DNA from: Gp1-AA122 sp035631655
Lineage (GTDB): Bacteria > Acidobacteriota > Terriglobia > Terriglobales > Acidobacteriaceae
Length of the DNA: 64,000 nt
Direction: 5' to 3'
NCBI GenBank assembly: GCA_035631655.1
Contig: DASQIH010000069.1
Location: 1 to 64,000 of the forward strand
This document shows positions 54,277 through 63,172 of the stretch, piece after piece; within the stretch, counting starts at the first letter, position 1, and each line of letters begins with the position of its first letter. A program made the position numbers and the translations under genes. The notes under the pieces are model-generated. The model did not search any database. It saw only the letters and a list, made by a program, of their open reading frames with translations, and was not told the origin of the DNA.

Positions 54277-55023
54277 TCATGCAACTTGTGCCTTGGCCCA
54301 GCGTTCGGCAATCCAGCCTGCGGTCACCGACAGCACCTCATAATTGAACTTCAGCTCGCCGTGATTGAACCACCGCGGCAGGTACCGGATCAACCCATTG
54401 TCATGCTTTATGTCGGGCCGTATATCCGTCGTGACATAGCGCAACTCGGATTTTGACAAGTCCTTCTTTAATCCCGCCGCCCCCTCGAGAATTGCCGGAA
54501 TGTCGCGTTCGGCGTAGAGCAGTAAACAAGGAAGATCGTGGGCGCGGACCGGCCCGAGCGCATCCAGCAGTTCGACAACATATCCCGAATAGGGCTCGCG
54601 CACCGACGGGCTGGGGAAGTTCTCGAACATCCATTTACCCTGGGGTGAAATTTCGGCCACCACCGCCGGGGAGATGGCCACCATGCAGTCGGCCGAAGAC
54701 ATCAGCGCCAACCTTCCGCCTAGGCTGATGCCCACCGCGGCAACACGTCCAAAGCGGCGCATGTACCGCACCCCAGACTCGACTTCGTCTCGCATCACCG
54801 GACCGATGGCGGTGCGATTTTCGCCGTGCCCACAGAGATCGATGGAAATTCCGGCAATGCCGATGTCACCCAGGGTTGCCGCGATGCCCAGCATGTGTTC
54901 CTTGGTACTGCCATAAGGAGGGATCAGCACTGCACCGCCGCGGGCGGAATCTGGGCTAAAGAGAAATGCGGGAATGTTATGACCGTCAGTGGCAGTTAAC
55001 GTCGCGATCCGCTCAAACCTCAT
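54277..55023 (-). CDS. Alpha/beta hydrolase
   Basis: The protein has 248 residues. The ATG at 55023 has GGAGG about ten bases upstream, and an earlier in-frame start lies close to the PAS gene. The alpha/beta-hydrolase features are GAVLIPPYGSTKEHM (oxyanion region), IDLCGHGENRT, and the nucleophile elbow AVGISLGGRLAL with Ser in GISLG. The C-terminal half has DLPCLLLYAERDIPA, a probable acid position, and NHGELKFNYE with a possible catalytic His. It resembles dienelactone-hydrolase or BAAT-like esterases. The substrate is unknown. Confidence 0.85.
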   Translation of the reverse strand: MRFERIATLTATDGHNIPAFLFSPDSARGGAVLIPPYGSTKEHMLGIAATLGDIGIAGISIDLCGHGENRTAIGPVMRDEVESGVRYMRRFGRVAAVGISLGGRLALMSSADCMVAISPAVVAEISPQGKWMFENFPSPSVREPYSGYVVELLDALGPVRAHDLPCLLLYAERDIPAILEGAAGLKKDLSKSELRYVTTDIRPDIKHDNGLIRYLPRWFNHGELKFNYEVLSVTAGWIAERWAKAQVA

Positions 55024-55054
55024 AGAAACCAGTCCTCCAACTACTTTGCTTCGG

Positions 55055-55537
55055 TCAACTTCCAGCGACAACGTCGGACTTTTCTACAATCCCGGCCTGT
55101 TTCAACTTGGCTTCCAGTTCCGCCATGCGAGCCCGCAGGACTTTCTCGCGCTCCCACCGTGCGGTCACATCCTGAATGCTGGCCGCTGCTCCAAGAACCC
55201 GTCCGTCAGAATCCTTGAGCAGGGCGACGTTGAATTCGATGGAAATGCGCCGGCCATCCTTGGTCATTGCGGGTACAGCCAGCACGCTCTTGCCGTACTT
55301 GGTGACTCCGGTCTCCATGACGTGGGAGTAGCCCTCCCAATGCCGCCCCCGGTGCTTTTCCGGAATGATCAGGTCCATGGATTGGCCGATGGCTTCTTCG
55401 GCCTTCCAGCCGAACATGGCCTCCGCACCAGCGTTCCACAGACGGACGATCCCTTCGCGATCGCCGAAAACAATGGCGGTCGAGAGTTGTTCCACAATAT
55501 TTTCGCAAAGCCACCGGTGACCGGGAATGCCACTCAT
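55055..55537 (-). CDS. Stand-alone PAS domain protein
   Basis: The protein has 160 residues. Residues about 10-130 form one PAS/PAC domain: STAIVFGDREGIVRLWNAG, EAMFGWKAEEAIGQSMDLII, then the PAC part MTKDGRRISIEFNVALLKDS and GAAASIQDVTARWEREKVLR. A C-terminal coiled coil (RARMAELEAKLKQAG) follows. There is no kinase, GGDEF or DNA-binding domain. Such PAS-only proteins may act as sensory adaptors or bind a small ligand or haem. It is upstream of the alpha/beta hydrolase in the same orientation. Confidence 0.85.
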   Translation of the reverse strand: MSGIPGHRWLCENIVEQLSTAIVFGDREGIVRLWNAGAEAMFGWKAEEAIGQSMDLIIPEKHRGRHWEGYSHVMETGVTKYGKSVLAVPAMTKDGRRISIEFNVALLKDSDGRVLGAAASIQDVTARWEREKVLRARMAELEAKLKQAGIVEKSDVVAGS

Positions 55538-55752
55538 CGAGAACTCCAGGAATGCAGACCCATACAGTTTTACGCCGATTGCCGGAAATGGAGCAAGGAA
55601 AGTTGGGGAAAGGGGGACGGCGTGGGGAGGGCGGCAGGTCAGAACTGAACCCGGCAGGACTCATCTCTCCCCAGACTTCAACCGTCCACCGGTCGGCGCG
55701 GAGGCGCCCCGAGCCATCTTCGACCCGGAGCGCATCCGAAACCCTAGCCCGT

Positions 55753-57399
55753 TCAGGTCCGCATTGCAGCCGCGGGCTGAGCCGCGGGTTCTCTCTGCTT
55801 CAACACCCGGCGCAGCAGCTTACCCGTCGGCGTGCGGGGGAGTTCGCTTACAATCACGACTTCCCGGGGCAGCTTGTAGGTAGCAATCTTGCCCTTGCAG
55901 AACGCGATCAACTCATCGCCCGTGGCAGTCTGCCCAGCCTTCAGCACCACGAAGGCTTTGGCGATTTGCCCGCGCACATCGTCGTGCACTCCGATGACAC
56001 CGACTTCGGCAACAGCAGGGTGAGTGGCCAGAGTGACTTCGATCTCTTCCGGTCCAATGCGGTAACCCGAGCTCTTGATGATGTCATCTTCCCGCGAGAC
56101 GAACCAGAAATAGCCATCCGAATCTACCGACACGTAATCACCGGCCCGGTTCCAGCCATCGGGGGTGATGGCATGGCGCTGCTTGTCGGGATCCCGCCAG
56201 TAGATGGTGCCAGTTGGCCCGCAAGCCACGAAGTGGCCGATGTTACCCGGCTTGGCTTCCTTTCCTTCTTCGTCGATAACCTTCAACTCGTAGCCAGGCA
56301 CGGCTTGGCCGAAGGAGCCGGCCTTCGCCTTGCGGCTGACTACGTTGGAGGCGAATACGTACATCATCTCGGTCGTGCCCAGGCCCTCGAAGATCTCCAG
56401 CCCAAACTTCTCCTTCCAAGCGTGATAGGTCGGAGCGGTCAGGCTTTCTCCTCCACCGGTGCAGACTCGCAGGGAGCTGAGGTTGAATTTTTTCTCAGCT
56501 TCGGGGACCTGCAACATCTTACGGTAGGCGGTCGGAGCGAGAGTCAGGATCGAGATGTGATGTTTTTGAATCGTGTCGAACATCTTCTCCGGTTCGAATT
56601 TGGCGATCAACGAAGCTGCCGCACCAAACCGGAAGGGAATCGTTGCGTAGCTGGAGTAGCCCGCCCCGAAGGCCAAGGGAGCAGAGCCGCCGATGACATC
56701 ATTTTCCGCGACTTTCCAGCCGTACTTGCCGAAGCTGTCAGGCACGACAAGCAGTTCCTCCACGAAGTGAACCGTGCCCTTCGGCCGGCCCGTGGTGCCC
56801 GATGTGTAGAGGAGCAGGCCTACGTCTTCGCGCTTGCGGAGCACCGGATCGATGGTCGGTTCGCCGGATTGCAACAACTCGCCGTAGGGAAGGAAGCCTT
56901 TGGCTTTCACTTCGGCGGCATCACCTCCGACGACGATGATGTGTTTAACGGTTTGCAAGTTCTCGCGCGCGGCCTCGACTTCGCCCAATAGGGCACTGCT
57001 GACGATGATGGCGACCGCTTCTGCATCATTGGCGACATGCGCGATTTCGGTGCGGGAGAACAAGGGGGAGGTGGGGGTGCAAACCGCTCCCAGCTTGAGG
57101 ATGGCGAAGTTCGCCACCAGTGCCGGTGGGATGTTCGGAGTACGAAGAATGACGCGGTCCCCTTCCTCCACGCCCAAATCGCGCAGCGCGTTGGCGAACT
57201 TGTTGGCTTGAGTTAGAAGTTGGTTGTAACTGAAACGCTGGTCTTCGAAGAGCACGGCCGTGCGCTCGCCCCGTCCGGCCGCGACCGCTTTGCCGAGCAG
57301 TTCTTCCGTGGGGTTGAACCGCTCAGCATAGGTCGCGAATTCGGGCAGGGTGTAGAGACGCTTCGGCCACAGCTCGCGTGGAGGCAGATACTCGGCCAT
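55753..57399 (-). CDS. AMP-dependent aryl/acyl-CoA ligase (benzoate-CoA ligase-like)
   Basis: The protein has 548 residues, the usual length. The ATP-binding P-loop is YTSGTTGRPKG (about 188-198), the A5 motif is GLGTTEM, the A7/A8 hinge is NRAGDYVSVDSDGYFWFVSR, and the catalytic Lys near the C-terminus is in RTPTGKLLRRVL. The opening MAEYLPPRELWPKRLYTLPE and overall pattern fit the benzoate/2-aminobenzoate-CoA ligase branch. It forms a CoA thioester of an aromatic or related acid with ATP. It is the last gene of a cluster with two CoA-transferases, whose combined task is probably activation and CoA exchange in catabolism of an organic acid. Confidence 0.88.
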   Translation of the reverse strand: MAEYLPPRELWPKRLYTLPEFATYAERFNPTEELLGKAVAAGRGERTAVLFEDQRFSYNQLLTQANKFANALRDLGVEEGDRVILRTPNIPPALVANFAILKLGAVCTPTSPLFSRTEIAHVANDAEAVAIIVSSALLGEVEAARENLQTVKHIIVVGGDAAEVKAKGFLPYGELLQSGEPTIDPVLRKREDVGLLLYTSGTTGRPKGTVHFVEELLVVPDSFGKYGWKVAENDVIGGSAPLAFGAGYSSYATIPFRFGAAASLIAKFEPEKMFDTIQKHHISILTLAPTAYRKMLQVPEAEKKFNLSSLRVCTGGGESLTAPTYHAWKEKFGLEIFEGLGTTEMMYVFASNVVSRKAKAGSFGQAVPGYELKVIDEEGKEAKPGNIGHFVACGPTGTIYWRDPDKQRHAITPDGWNRAGDYVSVDSDGYFWFVSREDDIIKSSGYRIGPEEIEVTLATHPAVAEVGVIGVHDDVRGQIAKAFVVLKAGQTATGDELIAFCKGKIATYKLPREVVIVSELPRTPTGKLLRRVLKQREPAAQPAAAMRT

Positions 57400-57411
57400 T
57401 TCGGATTCTCC

Positions 57412-58050
57412 TTATCCCACTGCCTGGGCTATCGGACGCGCCGGCGTCGCAGCCATGAGATCCTGCAGTGCCTGTTCCACGCGGATCGTGCCGCGCTGGG
57501 CATCGTTGCGCGGGAAGGCCAGCACGGGATAACGATCGCCTTCAAAAATCAGCAGCGCGGGAACGGTGGTTCCAAAGTCCTCCGCCAGCGCGCCTTTGAA
57601 GCCGAAGACCGGCCGCACGCTCGCATCCGGGCCGCTGACCGATTTGTGATAGATCGGGAAGCGATCTTTGATATCGGCTACGTCGATGGCTTTGCAGTCC
57701 ACGCCCGACGCCTGCAGTTCCTTTATGAGCTCCAGAGCTTTCCGGATATCGCAGGGGAACGTCTCGCCCGGCTTCTGCTTGGAGCTGTAATAAAACTCCA
57801 CGTGTTTCTTGGCGGGAGCCGCGGTGCTTGCGGCCGCAGCGACGGCGGTCACCGGCAAGGGTGGAACATAGGTTTGGCCGCTGGCCTCGAAGACTTCACA
57901 CTCGGTCCAGCCTTGCAGCGTAATCGACAACGTGAAGGGCCACTCCCGCTTGGTGCACTTGCCGAGATAGGCCTTCTGGATGTTGGGATCCAACGCCGCA
58001 CGCAAATGCTTGCAACGAACGCATAAGGATTCAGTGTTGTAATGAGCCAT
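57412..58050 (-). CDS. Cys-rich protein with thioredoxin-like C-terminal domain
   Basis: The protein has 212 residues. The second of two adjacent ATGs (58050) has GGAGG five bases upstream. The N-terminal 55 residues have a Cys pattern, CVRC, KCTKREW and TECEVF, that could bind a metal or cluster. After an Ala-rich linker, residues about 80-210 resemble a thioredoxin fold (VEFYYSSKQKPGE, VDCKAIDVADI, then VPALLIFEG with the cis-Pro-like position), but with no CxxC at the usual place. I do not recognise a named family. It lies 12 bp upstream of the CoA ligase gene. Confidence 0.65.
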   Translation of the reverse strand: MAHYNTESLCVRCKHLRAALDPNIQKAYLGKCTKREWPFTLSITLQGWTECEVFEASGQTYVPPLPVTAVAAAASTAAPAKKHVEFYYSSKQKPGETFPCDIRKALELIKELQASGVDCKAIDVADIKDRFPIYHKSVSGPDASVRPVFGFKGALAEDFGTTVPALLIFEGDRYPVLAFPRNDAQRGTIRVEQALQDLMAATPARPIAQAVG

Positions 58051-58067
58051 CATTGCCTCCAGTTCCC

Positions 58068-58445
58068 TTAATGAGCTCCGGCCACCATGAATTTCGGTTT
58101 ACTCCCGACAAGGTCTTCCTTCTTCAGCGGGTGGCCACTGATCACCTTGCCGCGTATATTGCGTTGCATCGGAATGGGCTTGCAGACCGCGTCCTTGCGG
58201 GCGCGCGGCGCCGAACGAGTCAGCCCCGGACCGAAGATGGCCGAGTAGTCCTGCTTCTCCGCGAATCCGGGTAGCAGGTCCGCGTTGCCGCTGGCCGGAT
58301 CGGGTCCAGCTACGCACGCGCCGTTGGAGGTCTCAATGCACCAGATGCCGTTGCACCCGGCGCACTTCGTCGTGCCTTTGAAATTCCAGAAAGGATACGG
58401 ATCGAGAAAATTCTTGGTCTTGCACTTCGGACATGTGAGCAGCAT
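58068..58445 (-). CDS. Zinc-ribbon protein of the CoA-transferase cluster
   Basis: The protein has 125 residues. CPKC at about 5-8 and CAGCNGIWC at about 28-36 form a zinc ribbon. The rest is basic and hydrophilic, ending in KPKFMVAGAH, with no enzyme motif. The ATG has GGAG seven bases upstream. The gene is tightly placed between a CoA-transferase gene (12 bp) and the thioredoxin-like gene (17 bp). A role as an adaptor or CoA-enzyme partner, as for DUF35-type zinc proteins, is possible but not shown. Confidence 0.7.
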   Translation of the reverse strand: MLLTCPKCKTKNFLDPYPFWNFKGTTKCAGCNGIWCIETSNGACVAGPDPASGNADLLPGFAEKQDYSAIFGPGLTRSAPRARKDAVCKPIPMQRNIRGKVISGHPLKKEDLVGSKPKFMVAGAH

Positions 58446-58457
58446 AGGTGATCTCCG

Positions 58458-59819
58458 TTAAATGCACTCTTGGTCTTCGAGCCGCTTGATATCGTCGGAC
58501 GACAATCCGGCCAACTCGCCCAGGATTCGTTCGTTGTCCGCGCCCACCGGCTTCAACGCCCACTTCAAACGCGGCGGTGTTGCCGACATCTTGTAGGCCG
58601 GCCCCTGGTGCAACAGCTCACCGTAGGTCGGATCATCCAGCCAGCGCACCGCTCCGCGCTCGTTCCAGTGCGGATGGTTGGCAACCTCTTTCGAGTTCCA
58701 CACCGGCTGATTGATGATGTTGTTGGCATCCATGACCGCGGCTACTTGCTCCTTGGTCTTGTCCGCTGCCCACTTCTCCAGAGCGGCGTAAATCTCGATC
58801 TGGCTGTTGGGCTTAATGCGGATGTCCGCCTTGGCATACTTGGTGGCCAGGGTGGTATTGCCAATCACCTTGCACAGCCGGGCAAAGTCTGTGTCCTCGC
58901 TAGCACTGACCAGGATGTAGCCTTCTTCCTGTTCCTGGGGATTGTCGGAGTCGGGGTACGAAGACTTGCCGCACTTGATGATGCCATGCACGCAGAGTTG
59001 CGTATCCCAGTTGCCCCAGCGTTCGCGAGTGACGCCGAGCTTGCCGTAGAGGGGGAGGGCATACTCGAGTTGCCGGGTGACGCCGTGCACCTGCGAGTAC
59101 TCGATGAACGTGCCCTGGCCGGAAACGTGATCCCGCCAGTAGAGCGCCGCCAGGATCTGCGTGGCGCCCATCATGCCGCCCCAGTAGTCGGCCAGCCAGA
59201 TGGTGTGCTTCGCCGGAGCACCGCCCAGGAATTCCTGTTTGCCGGTCATGCCGAAGTTGCCGCCTTGCGACTGTCCCAGAATGTCGTAGGAAGCGCGCAC
59301 GCGTCCCGGACCCCAGCCGCCGAATCCACCTAACCAGCAGTAGATCAGCTTGGGGTTGATCTCCTTCAGCTGGCGATATCCGATACCCCAGCGATCGAAA
59401 GTTCCGGGCCGGTAGTTCTCGACGAAAACGTCCGACTTCGCCGCGAGCTTTTTTACCAGCGCCTGTCCTTCCGGACGATGGAAGTCGATGGAGATGAAGT
59501 ACTCGTTCGGATTCGCGCCTAGGAAGCCGAGTCCGGTACCGCGCTCCGGCACCCATTTCGAAAGTGGATACAGGAACGGCTCGTTGAACGGCGTGGTGTG
59601 CCGCATGGCCTCGCCGCGCCGCGGCGCCTCGATCTTGATGACCTCGGCGCCCAGCTCTGCCATATAGGAAGCGCAGGAGGGACCCAAGATGTACTGCGTG
59701 CACGACAGCACGCGGTATCCCTTCAGCACTTCGGGTTTGCCGAATTCCTTCTTGGGGTCGAAGGTCTGTCGGCAATACTCCTCAAACGACTGTGCCTTAT
59801 TAATGGGTTGCGTTGCCAT
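58458..59819 (-). CDS. Class III CoA-transferase, first
   Basis: The protein has 453 residues and a strong ribosome binding site (GGAGGAATTAG). Class III CoA-transferase marks are VLSCTQYILGPSCASYMAEL, the motif LGAEVIKIEAP, VENYRPGTFDRWGIG, and the catalytic Asp in RASYDILGQS. The C-terminal part carries GNWDTQLCVHGIIKC. Enzymes of this family move CoA between carboxylic acids (formyl-CoA/oxalate, succinyl-CoA/benzylsuccinate, carnitine). It is paired with a second member 15 bp upstream, as in the two-subunit BbsEF enzyme. The substrate is unknown. Confidence 0.9.
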   Translation of the reverse strand: MATQPINKAQSFEEYCRQTFDPKKEFGKPEVLKGYRVLSCTQYILGPSCASYMAELGAEVIKIEAPRRGEAMRHTTPFNEPFLYPLSKWVPERGTGLGFLGANPNEYFISIDFHRPEGQALVKKLAAKSDVFVENYRPGTFDRWGIGYRQLKEINPKLIYCWLGGFGGWGPGRVRASYDILGQSQGGNFGMTGKQEFLGGAPAKHTIWLADYWGGMMGATQILAALYWRDHVSGQGTFIEYSQVHGVTRQLEYALPLYGKLGVTRERWGNWDTQLCVHGIIKCGKSSYPDSDNPQEQEEGYILVSASEDTDFARLCKVIGNTTLATKYAKADIRIKPNSQIEIYAALEKWAADKTKEQVAAVMDANNIINQPVWNSKEVANHPHWNERGAVRWLDDPTYGELLHQGPAYKMSATPPRLKWALKPVGADNERILGELAGLSSDDIKRLEDQECI

Positions 59820-59834
59820 CTAATTCCTCCTGCG

Positions 59835-61241
59835 TCAAATGACGCGCGCCTTCTGCAGCCGCGCGAAATCGTCGCTCGTGAAGCCGAGCAGCCGCCGAAA
59901 TACATCCTGGTTGTCGTAGCCGGTCGGGCGTCCCATCCATTTCAGCCGTCCGGGAGTTTTTTCTTGCAGGTACGGAGTCGTGCCGTAGAGGATCTTGCCG
60001 TAGTGCGGTGACTCGTACTCGGCCACGTGCCCGCGATACTTGAAGTGCGGGTATTCCGCAACCTCATTGACGTAGAGCACGCCACCGGAAGCGACCTGCT
60101 GCTTGCCCAACTTGCGCTCTGCATCGGCGCGCGAGTTGTCTTTCAGCCACTCGCCCAGCATGGTGTAGGTCTTCACCTGCTGGTTGTGGGCCAGACGATC
60201 CGCAACCTCCCGCAGGCGGGGATCGCCAAGGATGTCTTCTTCTACCGCGGAATATTCGTCGCCTACCACGCGCCAGATGCGGTACCAGAGACGGTCGTGT
60301 CCGCCGCCCACCATCATGTAGCCGTCCTTGCAGGGATTGACGGCGTATATATTGATGGCCAGGTCCCAGTTGCCATACCGCGGACGAATGCTGCCGTCCA
60401 TCGAGTACCACGCCCAGCTGTAATCAAGAATGCGGATGATGGCTTCGGCCGAGGTAGCTTCGACAAATTGGCCTTCGCCCGAAACGTTCTCGCGATAGAC
60501 GAGAGCAGCCAGGATTCCCATGGCCGCGCTGCTACCGCCCACGTGATCAGCCATCCATAGCGCAGAGCGCGTGGGCTGGCCTCCGAATTCTTTCGGGTCC
60601 CCGGTGCCGTGCACAAAGCCGCAGGCTGACTGGGCGACCGGGTCCAGCATTCCAGCCTTGTCCTTGAGAGGTCCCCACTGTCCCCGCTGGCCGACCCAGC
60701 AGTAGATCAGTCGTGGGTTCAGCTCGCGCAACTGGCGATAACCGATGCCCCACGCGTCCCATTGTCCGGGCGGCGCATTCTCGATGATCACGTCGGCGTG
60801 GACCGCCAGATCTTTGAGAATCTCCCGTCCTTCCTCCGTCTCGACGTTCAGGGTGACGGAGGCCTTGTTGCGCATTTCATGAAGAAACTGGCCGCCGACT
60901 TTCTCACCAGTCTCCTTGTCTTCGAACATGTACTCTTCGCGGCCAAAGGGTGTCAGCTTGCGCAGCGGATCTCCCCCGGGCGGCTCGACTTGGATGACTT
61001 CGGCACCCAGTTCGGCCAGTTGCGAGGAGCACCAGTGGCCAATCATCATGCGGGTCGTGCAATCCAGCACACGAATGCGGGAAAGCGCTTCTGGTTTTTC
61101 GAAGTTCTTTTCCTGGCGTAGGATCGATTCCAGGAACAATGGATACGCCTTGGCCTGGTCGCTGAGCCCCGCGTACACCTCTTCTGGTTTGGGTGTGGGG
61201 ACGGCGGGCCAAGGTGCAACTTTGGCTTGAGTTGCTGCCAT
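59835..61241 (-). CDS. Class III CoA-transferase, second
   Basis: The protein has 468 residues. The ATG at 61241 follows AGGAGGCCACAC; the longer in-frame start at 61364 runs into the operator region. It carries RVLDCTTRMMIGHWCSSQLA, ELGAEVIQVEPPGGDPLR, IIENAPPGQWDAWGIG and GMLDPVAQSACG, the catalytic Asp being in the last. It is clearly related to the downstream CoA-transferase but not a recent copy, so a heteromer or a two-step exchange is likely. It is the first gene of the leftward cluster and lies near the operators at 61351-61377. Confidence 0.9.
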   Translation of the reverse strand: MAATQAKVAPWPAVPTPKPEEVYAGLSDQAKAYPLFLESILRQEKNFEKPEALSRIRVLDCTTRMMIGHWCSSQLAELGAEVIQVEPPGGDPLRKLTPFGREEYMFEDKETGEKVGGQFLHEMRNKASVTLNVETEEGREILKDLAVHADVIIENAPPGQWDAWGIGYRQLRELNPRLIYCWVGQRGQWGPLKDKAGMLDPVAQSACGFVHGTGDPKEFGGQPTRSALWMADHVGGSSAAMGILAALVYRENVSGEGQFVEATSAEAIIRILDYSWAWYSMDGSIRPRYGNWDLAINIYAVNPCKDGYMMVGGGHDRLWYRIWRVVGDEYSAVEEDILGDPRLREVADRLAHNQQVKTYTMLGEWLKDNSRADAERKLGKQQVASGGVLYVNEVAEYPHFKYRGHVAEYESPHYGKILYGTTPYLQEKTPGRLKWMGRPTGYDNQDVFRRLLGFTSDDFARLQKARVI

Positions 61242-61350
61242 GTGTGGCCTCCTGAATGCAAGTCGTGGTGAGCTGCTTCCGCGACGAAAACCTGAGTGAG
61301 GATTCCCAAAAAAGCAGGCGCGATTTTCCTTCGCTATGCAGGGCAAGTCT

Positions 61351-61377
61351 GTGACTGTCGTCACCGATATCTGTGAC
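61351..61377 (+). promoter_or_regulatory. CRP-like operator, copy 1, in CoA-transferase/MFS divergent region
   Basis: The sequence is GTGAC-N4-GTCAC-N4-ATCTGTGAC. Its first part is GTGA-N6-TCAC, the core of CRP/FNR-family sites, and it starts TGTGA when the preceding T is included. It lies about 110 bp upstream of the CoA-transferase start. The same 27-bp arrangement is found reversed at 61467-61493. Confidence 0.7.
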
Positions 61378-61466
61378 TAACTGGCCCGGGCCGGCCCCAG
61401 CCGACCCAGGGTTTTGAAACAACCCCCGTAAACCCCCAGCTACGCGTGAGAGGGCACACTTCGAAC

Positions 61467-61493
61467 GTCACAGATGGGCGTGATGCTCGTCAC
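61467..61493 (-). promoter_or_regulatory. CRP-like operator, copy 2 (inverted), in CoA-transferase/MFS divergent region
   Basis: Read on the minus strand: GTGAC-N4-ATCAC-N4-ATCTGTGAC, again with GTGA-N6-TCAC. It faces copy 1 with centres 116 bp apart, and lies about 220 bp upstream of the MFS start. The conserved extra ATCTGTGAC half-site in both copies makes chance unlikely. Confidence 0.7.
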
Positions 61494-61713
61494 TGCATTT
61501 GCGTCCACTCTACTGAAAAATCCCCTGTCAGCCGTCCGATGTTTGTCGAGGAGGACGCTCTGATGGGCCGCCTGCCGTTTTTCCCGGGTCGTTCTGTTGA
61601 CAGCGTCGGTGAGCAATCCTACCATCAGTCCTCGGTTCCCACAACATTGAAGCAGCCGTGACGGCGCAGTCGAAAATGCGCTGCTCACCACGTTAATAAT
61701 GAGGAGAGAAATC

Positions 61714-62994
61714 ATGGCAACTGCAAAGGTCAGTCCTTCCGGAACGCCACAGACCGGCATAAACCGTTGGTGGCGGGTCGTGGGCGGGCTCTCGATGAAT
61801 CTGGCTTTGGGCTCGCTGTATGCCTGGAGTGTGTTCGTGGCTCCCTTGGAGAAAGAGTTCGGCTGGAAGAGGGCCGAGACTTCGAACGTATTTACCATCG
61901 CGGTGGTAGTCTTCGCACTTTCCTTCATTGTCGCTGGCCGTCTACAGGATAAGTTCGGGCCCTTCTGGGTTTCCCTGACGGGCGGCGTGCTGGTTAGCCT
62001 GGGTTTTATCCTGTGCACCTACACCCACAGCCTGAACTACCTCTATATATGTTTCGGGGTGATTGGCGGTTTGGGCAACGGCTTCGGCTACGCCACCCCC
62101 ATTCCAGTAATGGCCAAATGGTTCCCCGATAAACGCGGCCTGGCCGTCGGCTTGGCCGTGGCTGGTTACGGAGGTGGCTCGGCAATTTTCGGTCCGCTAG
62201 CCAACCTCAAGCTTATCCCTGCTTACGGTGTGCACACGACCTTCATGATCTTGGGCGTGATCTTCTTGTTCATGACGTTGATCGGGGCATTCCTGCTGCA
62301 GAATCCACCGGTGGGATACAGGCCGAGTGGTTGGGCGCCGGCTCCAGCCGCGAAGGCGGCCGCTACCACCTACGAGTTCAGCCCTGGCGAAGTGCTGCGC
62401 ACGCCCGCCTTCTACTTCATGTGGATCGCCTATGCGCTGGGAACCTCGGCGGGCTTGATGGTCATTAGCCAGTTGGTGCCATTCGCCAAGAGCGTGCATA
62501 TTTCCAGCGCTGCTTTAGCGACGATGGGACTCGTGGTAGGCGCAGCCGGCAACGCCTCCGGCCGAATCCTGTCGGGGTGGATGTCGGACGCCCTGGGCCG
62601 CTTGAACGTCTTGCGACTGATGATTGCCATCTCGATGATCGCCATGCCCATTCTTTACCTGGTGGGCGGCAATGTGACGGCGTTGTACGTGATGGTGTTC
62701 GTCGTCTACTGGTGCTATGGTACTCAGCTTTCAGTCAATGCTTCGACTACCTCAGATTTCTGGGGAACCAAGAACGCGGGCCTCAACTACGGCATGTTGT
62801 TTACGGCGTGGGGCGTGGCCGGCATCATTGGTCCCAGGATCGGTGGGGTGCTGTTCGATAAATACCACGACTACGGGAAGGCGTTCTACTGGGCAGCGGG
62901 TCTGGCGGCAATTGCGCTGGTCTGCGAAATCGCGGCCAAACGTCCTCAGGTACCGGCATCCGCTCGCGCGGGGGCGGTCAAAGCCATAGCTTAG
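61714..62994 (+). CDS. MFS transporter, oxalate/formate antiporter (OFA) family
   Basis: The protein has 426 residues. The ATG at 61714 has GAGGAGA upstream, and the in-frame ATG at 61699 overlaps that site. Twelve membrane segments are predicted. OFA-type features are NLALGSLYAWSVFVAPLEKE in helix 1 and its loop, GGLGNGFGYATPIPVMAKWF in helix 4 and the following loop, and the motif KFGPFWVSLTGG. The family exchanges oxalate for formate or carries other monocarboxylates. The divergent class III CoA-transferase genes make an organic acid substrate likely. A terminator-like hairpin follows. Confidence 0.9.
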   Translation: MATAKVSPSGTPQTGINRWWRVVGGLSMNLALGSLYAWSVFVAPLEKEFGWKRAETSNVFTIAVVVFALSFIVAGRLQDKFGPFWVSLTGGVLVSLGFILCTYTHSLNYLYICFGVIGGLGNGFGYATPIPVMAKWFPDKRGLAVGLAVAGYGGGSAIFGPLANLKLIPAYGVHTTFMILGVIFLFMTLIGAFLLQNPPVGYRPSGWAPAPAAKAAATTYEFSPGEVLRTPAFYFMWIAYALGTSAGLMVISQLVPFAKSVHISSAALATMGLVVGAAGNASGRILSGWMSDALGRLNVLRLMIAISMIAMPILYLVGGNVTALYVMVFVVYWCYGTQLSVNASTTSDFWGTKNAGLNYGMLFTAWGVAGIIGPRIGGVLFDKYHDYGKAFYWAAGLAAIALVCEIAAKRPQVPASARAGAVKAIA

Positions 62995-63002
62995 TTTGAC
63001 GA

Positions 63003-63047
63003 TGGCCGGCTGGACGCTTGCACGCTCCCGCCGGCCAAGCTTCTTTT
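63003..63047 (+). terminator. Probable terminator after the MFS gene
   Basis: TGGCCGGC (63003-63010) and GCCGGCCA (63030-63037) form an 8-bp stem with a 19-nt loop, followed by AGCTTCTTTT. The T-run is short and interrupted, so the efficiency is uncertain. Confidence 0.5.
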
Positions 63048-63172
63048 CGGCACCACGTTGACTCCGACGAGACAGCGGGGGAGCTCCGTTTCTGGTTTTG
63101 GATATTCCGAACCCGGTTGCCGGAATAGCAAGAAAGACGTTGTTGCAACTGAATTCCAGAAATGGTGACCCT

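Larger units (their letters stand above)
61242..61713. other. Divergent promoter region of the CoA-transferase cluster and the MFS gene
   Basis: No gene is present. The region holds two inverted 27-bp operator copies at 61351-61377 and 61467-61493. Promoters for both directions must lie around them, but I could not assign a definite -35/-10 pair to either start. Confidence 0.6.
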
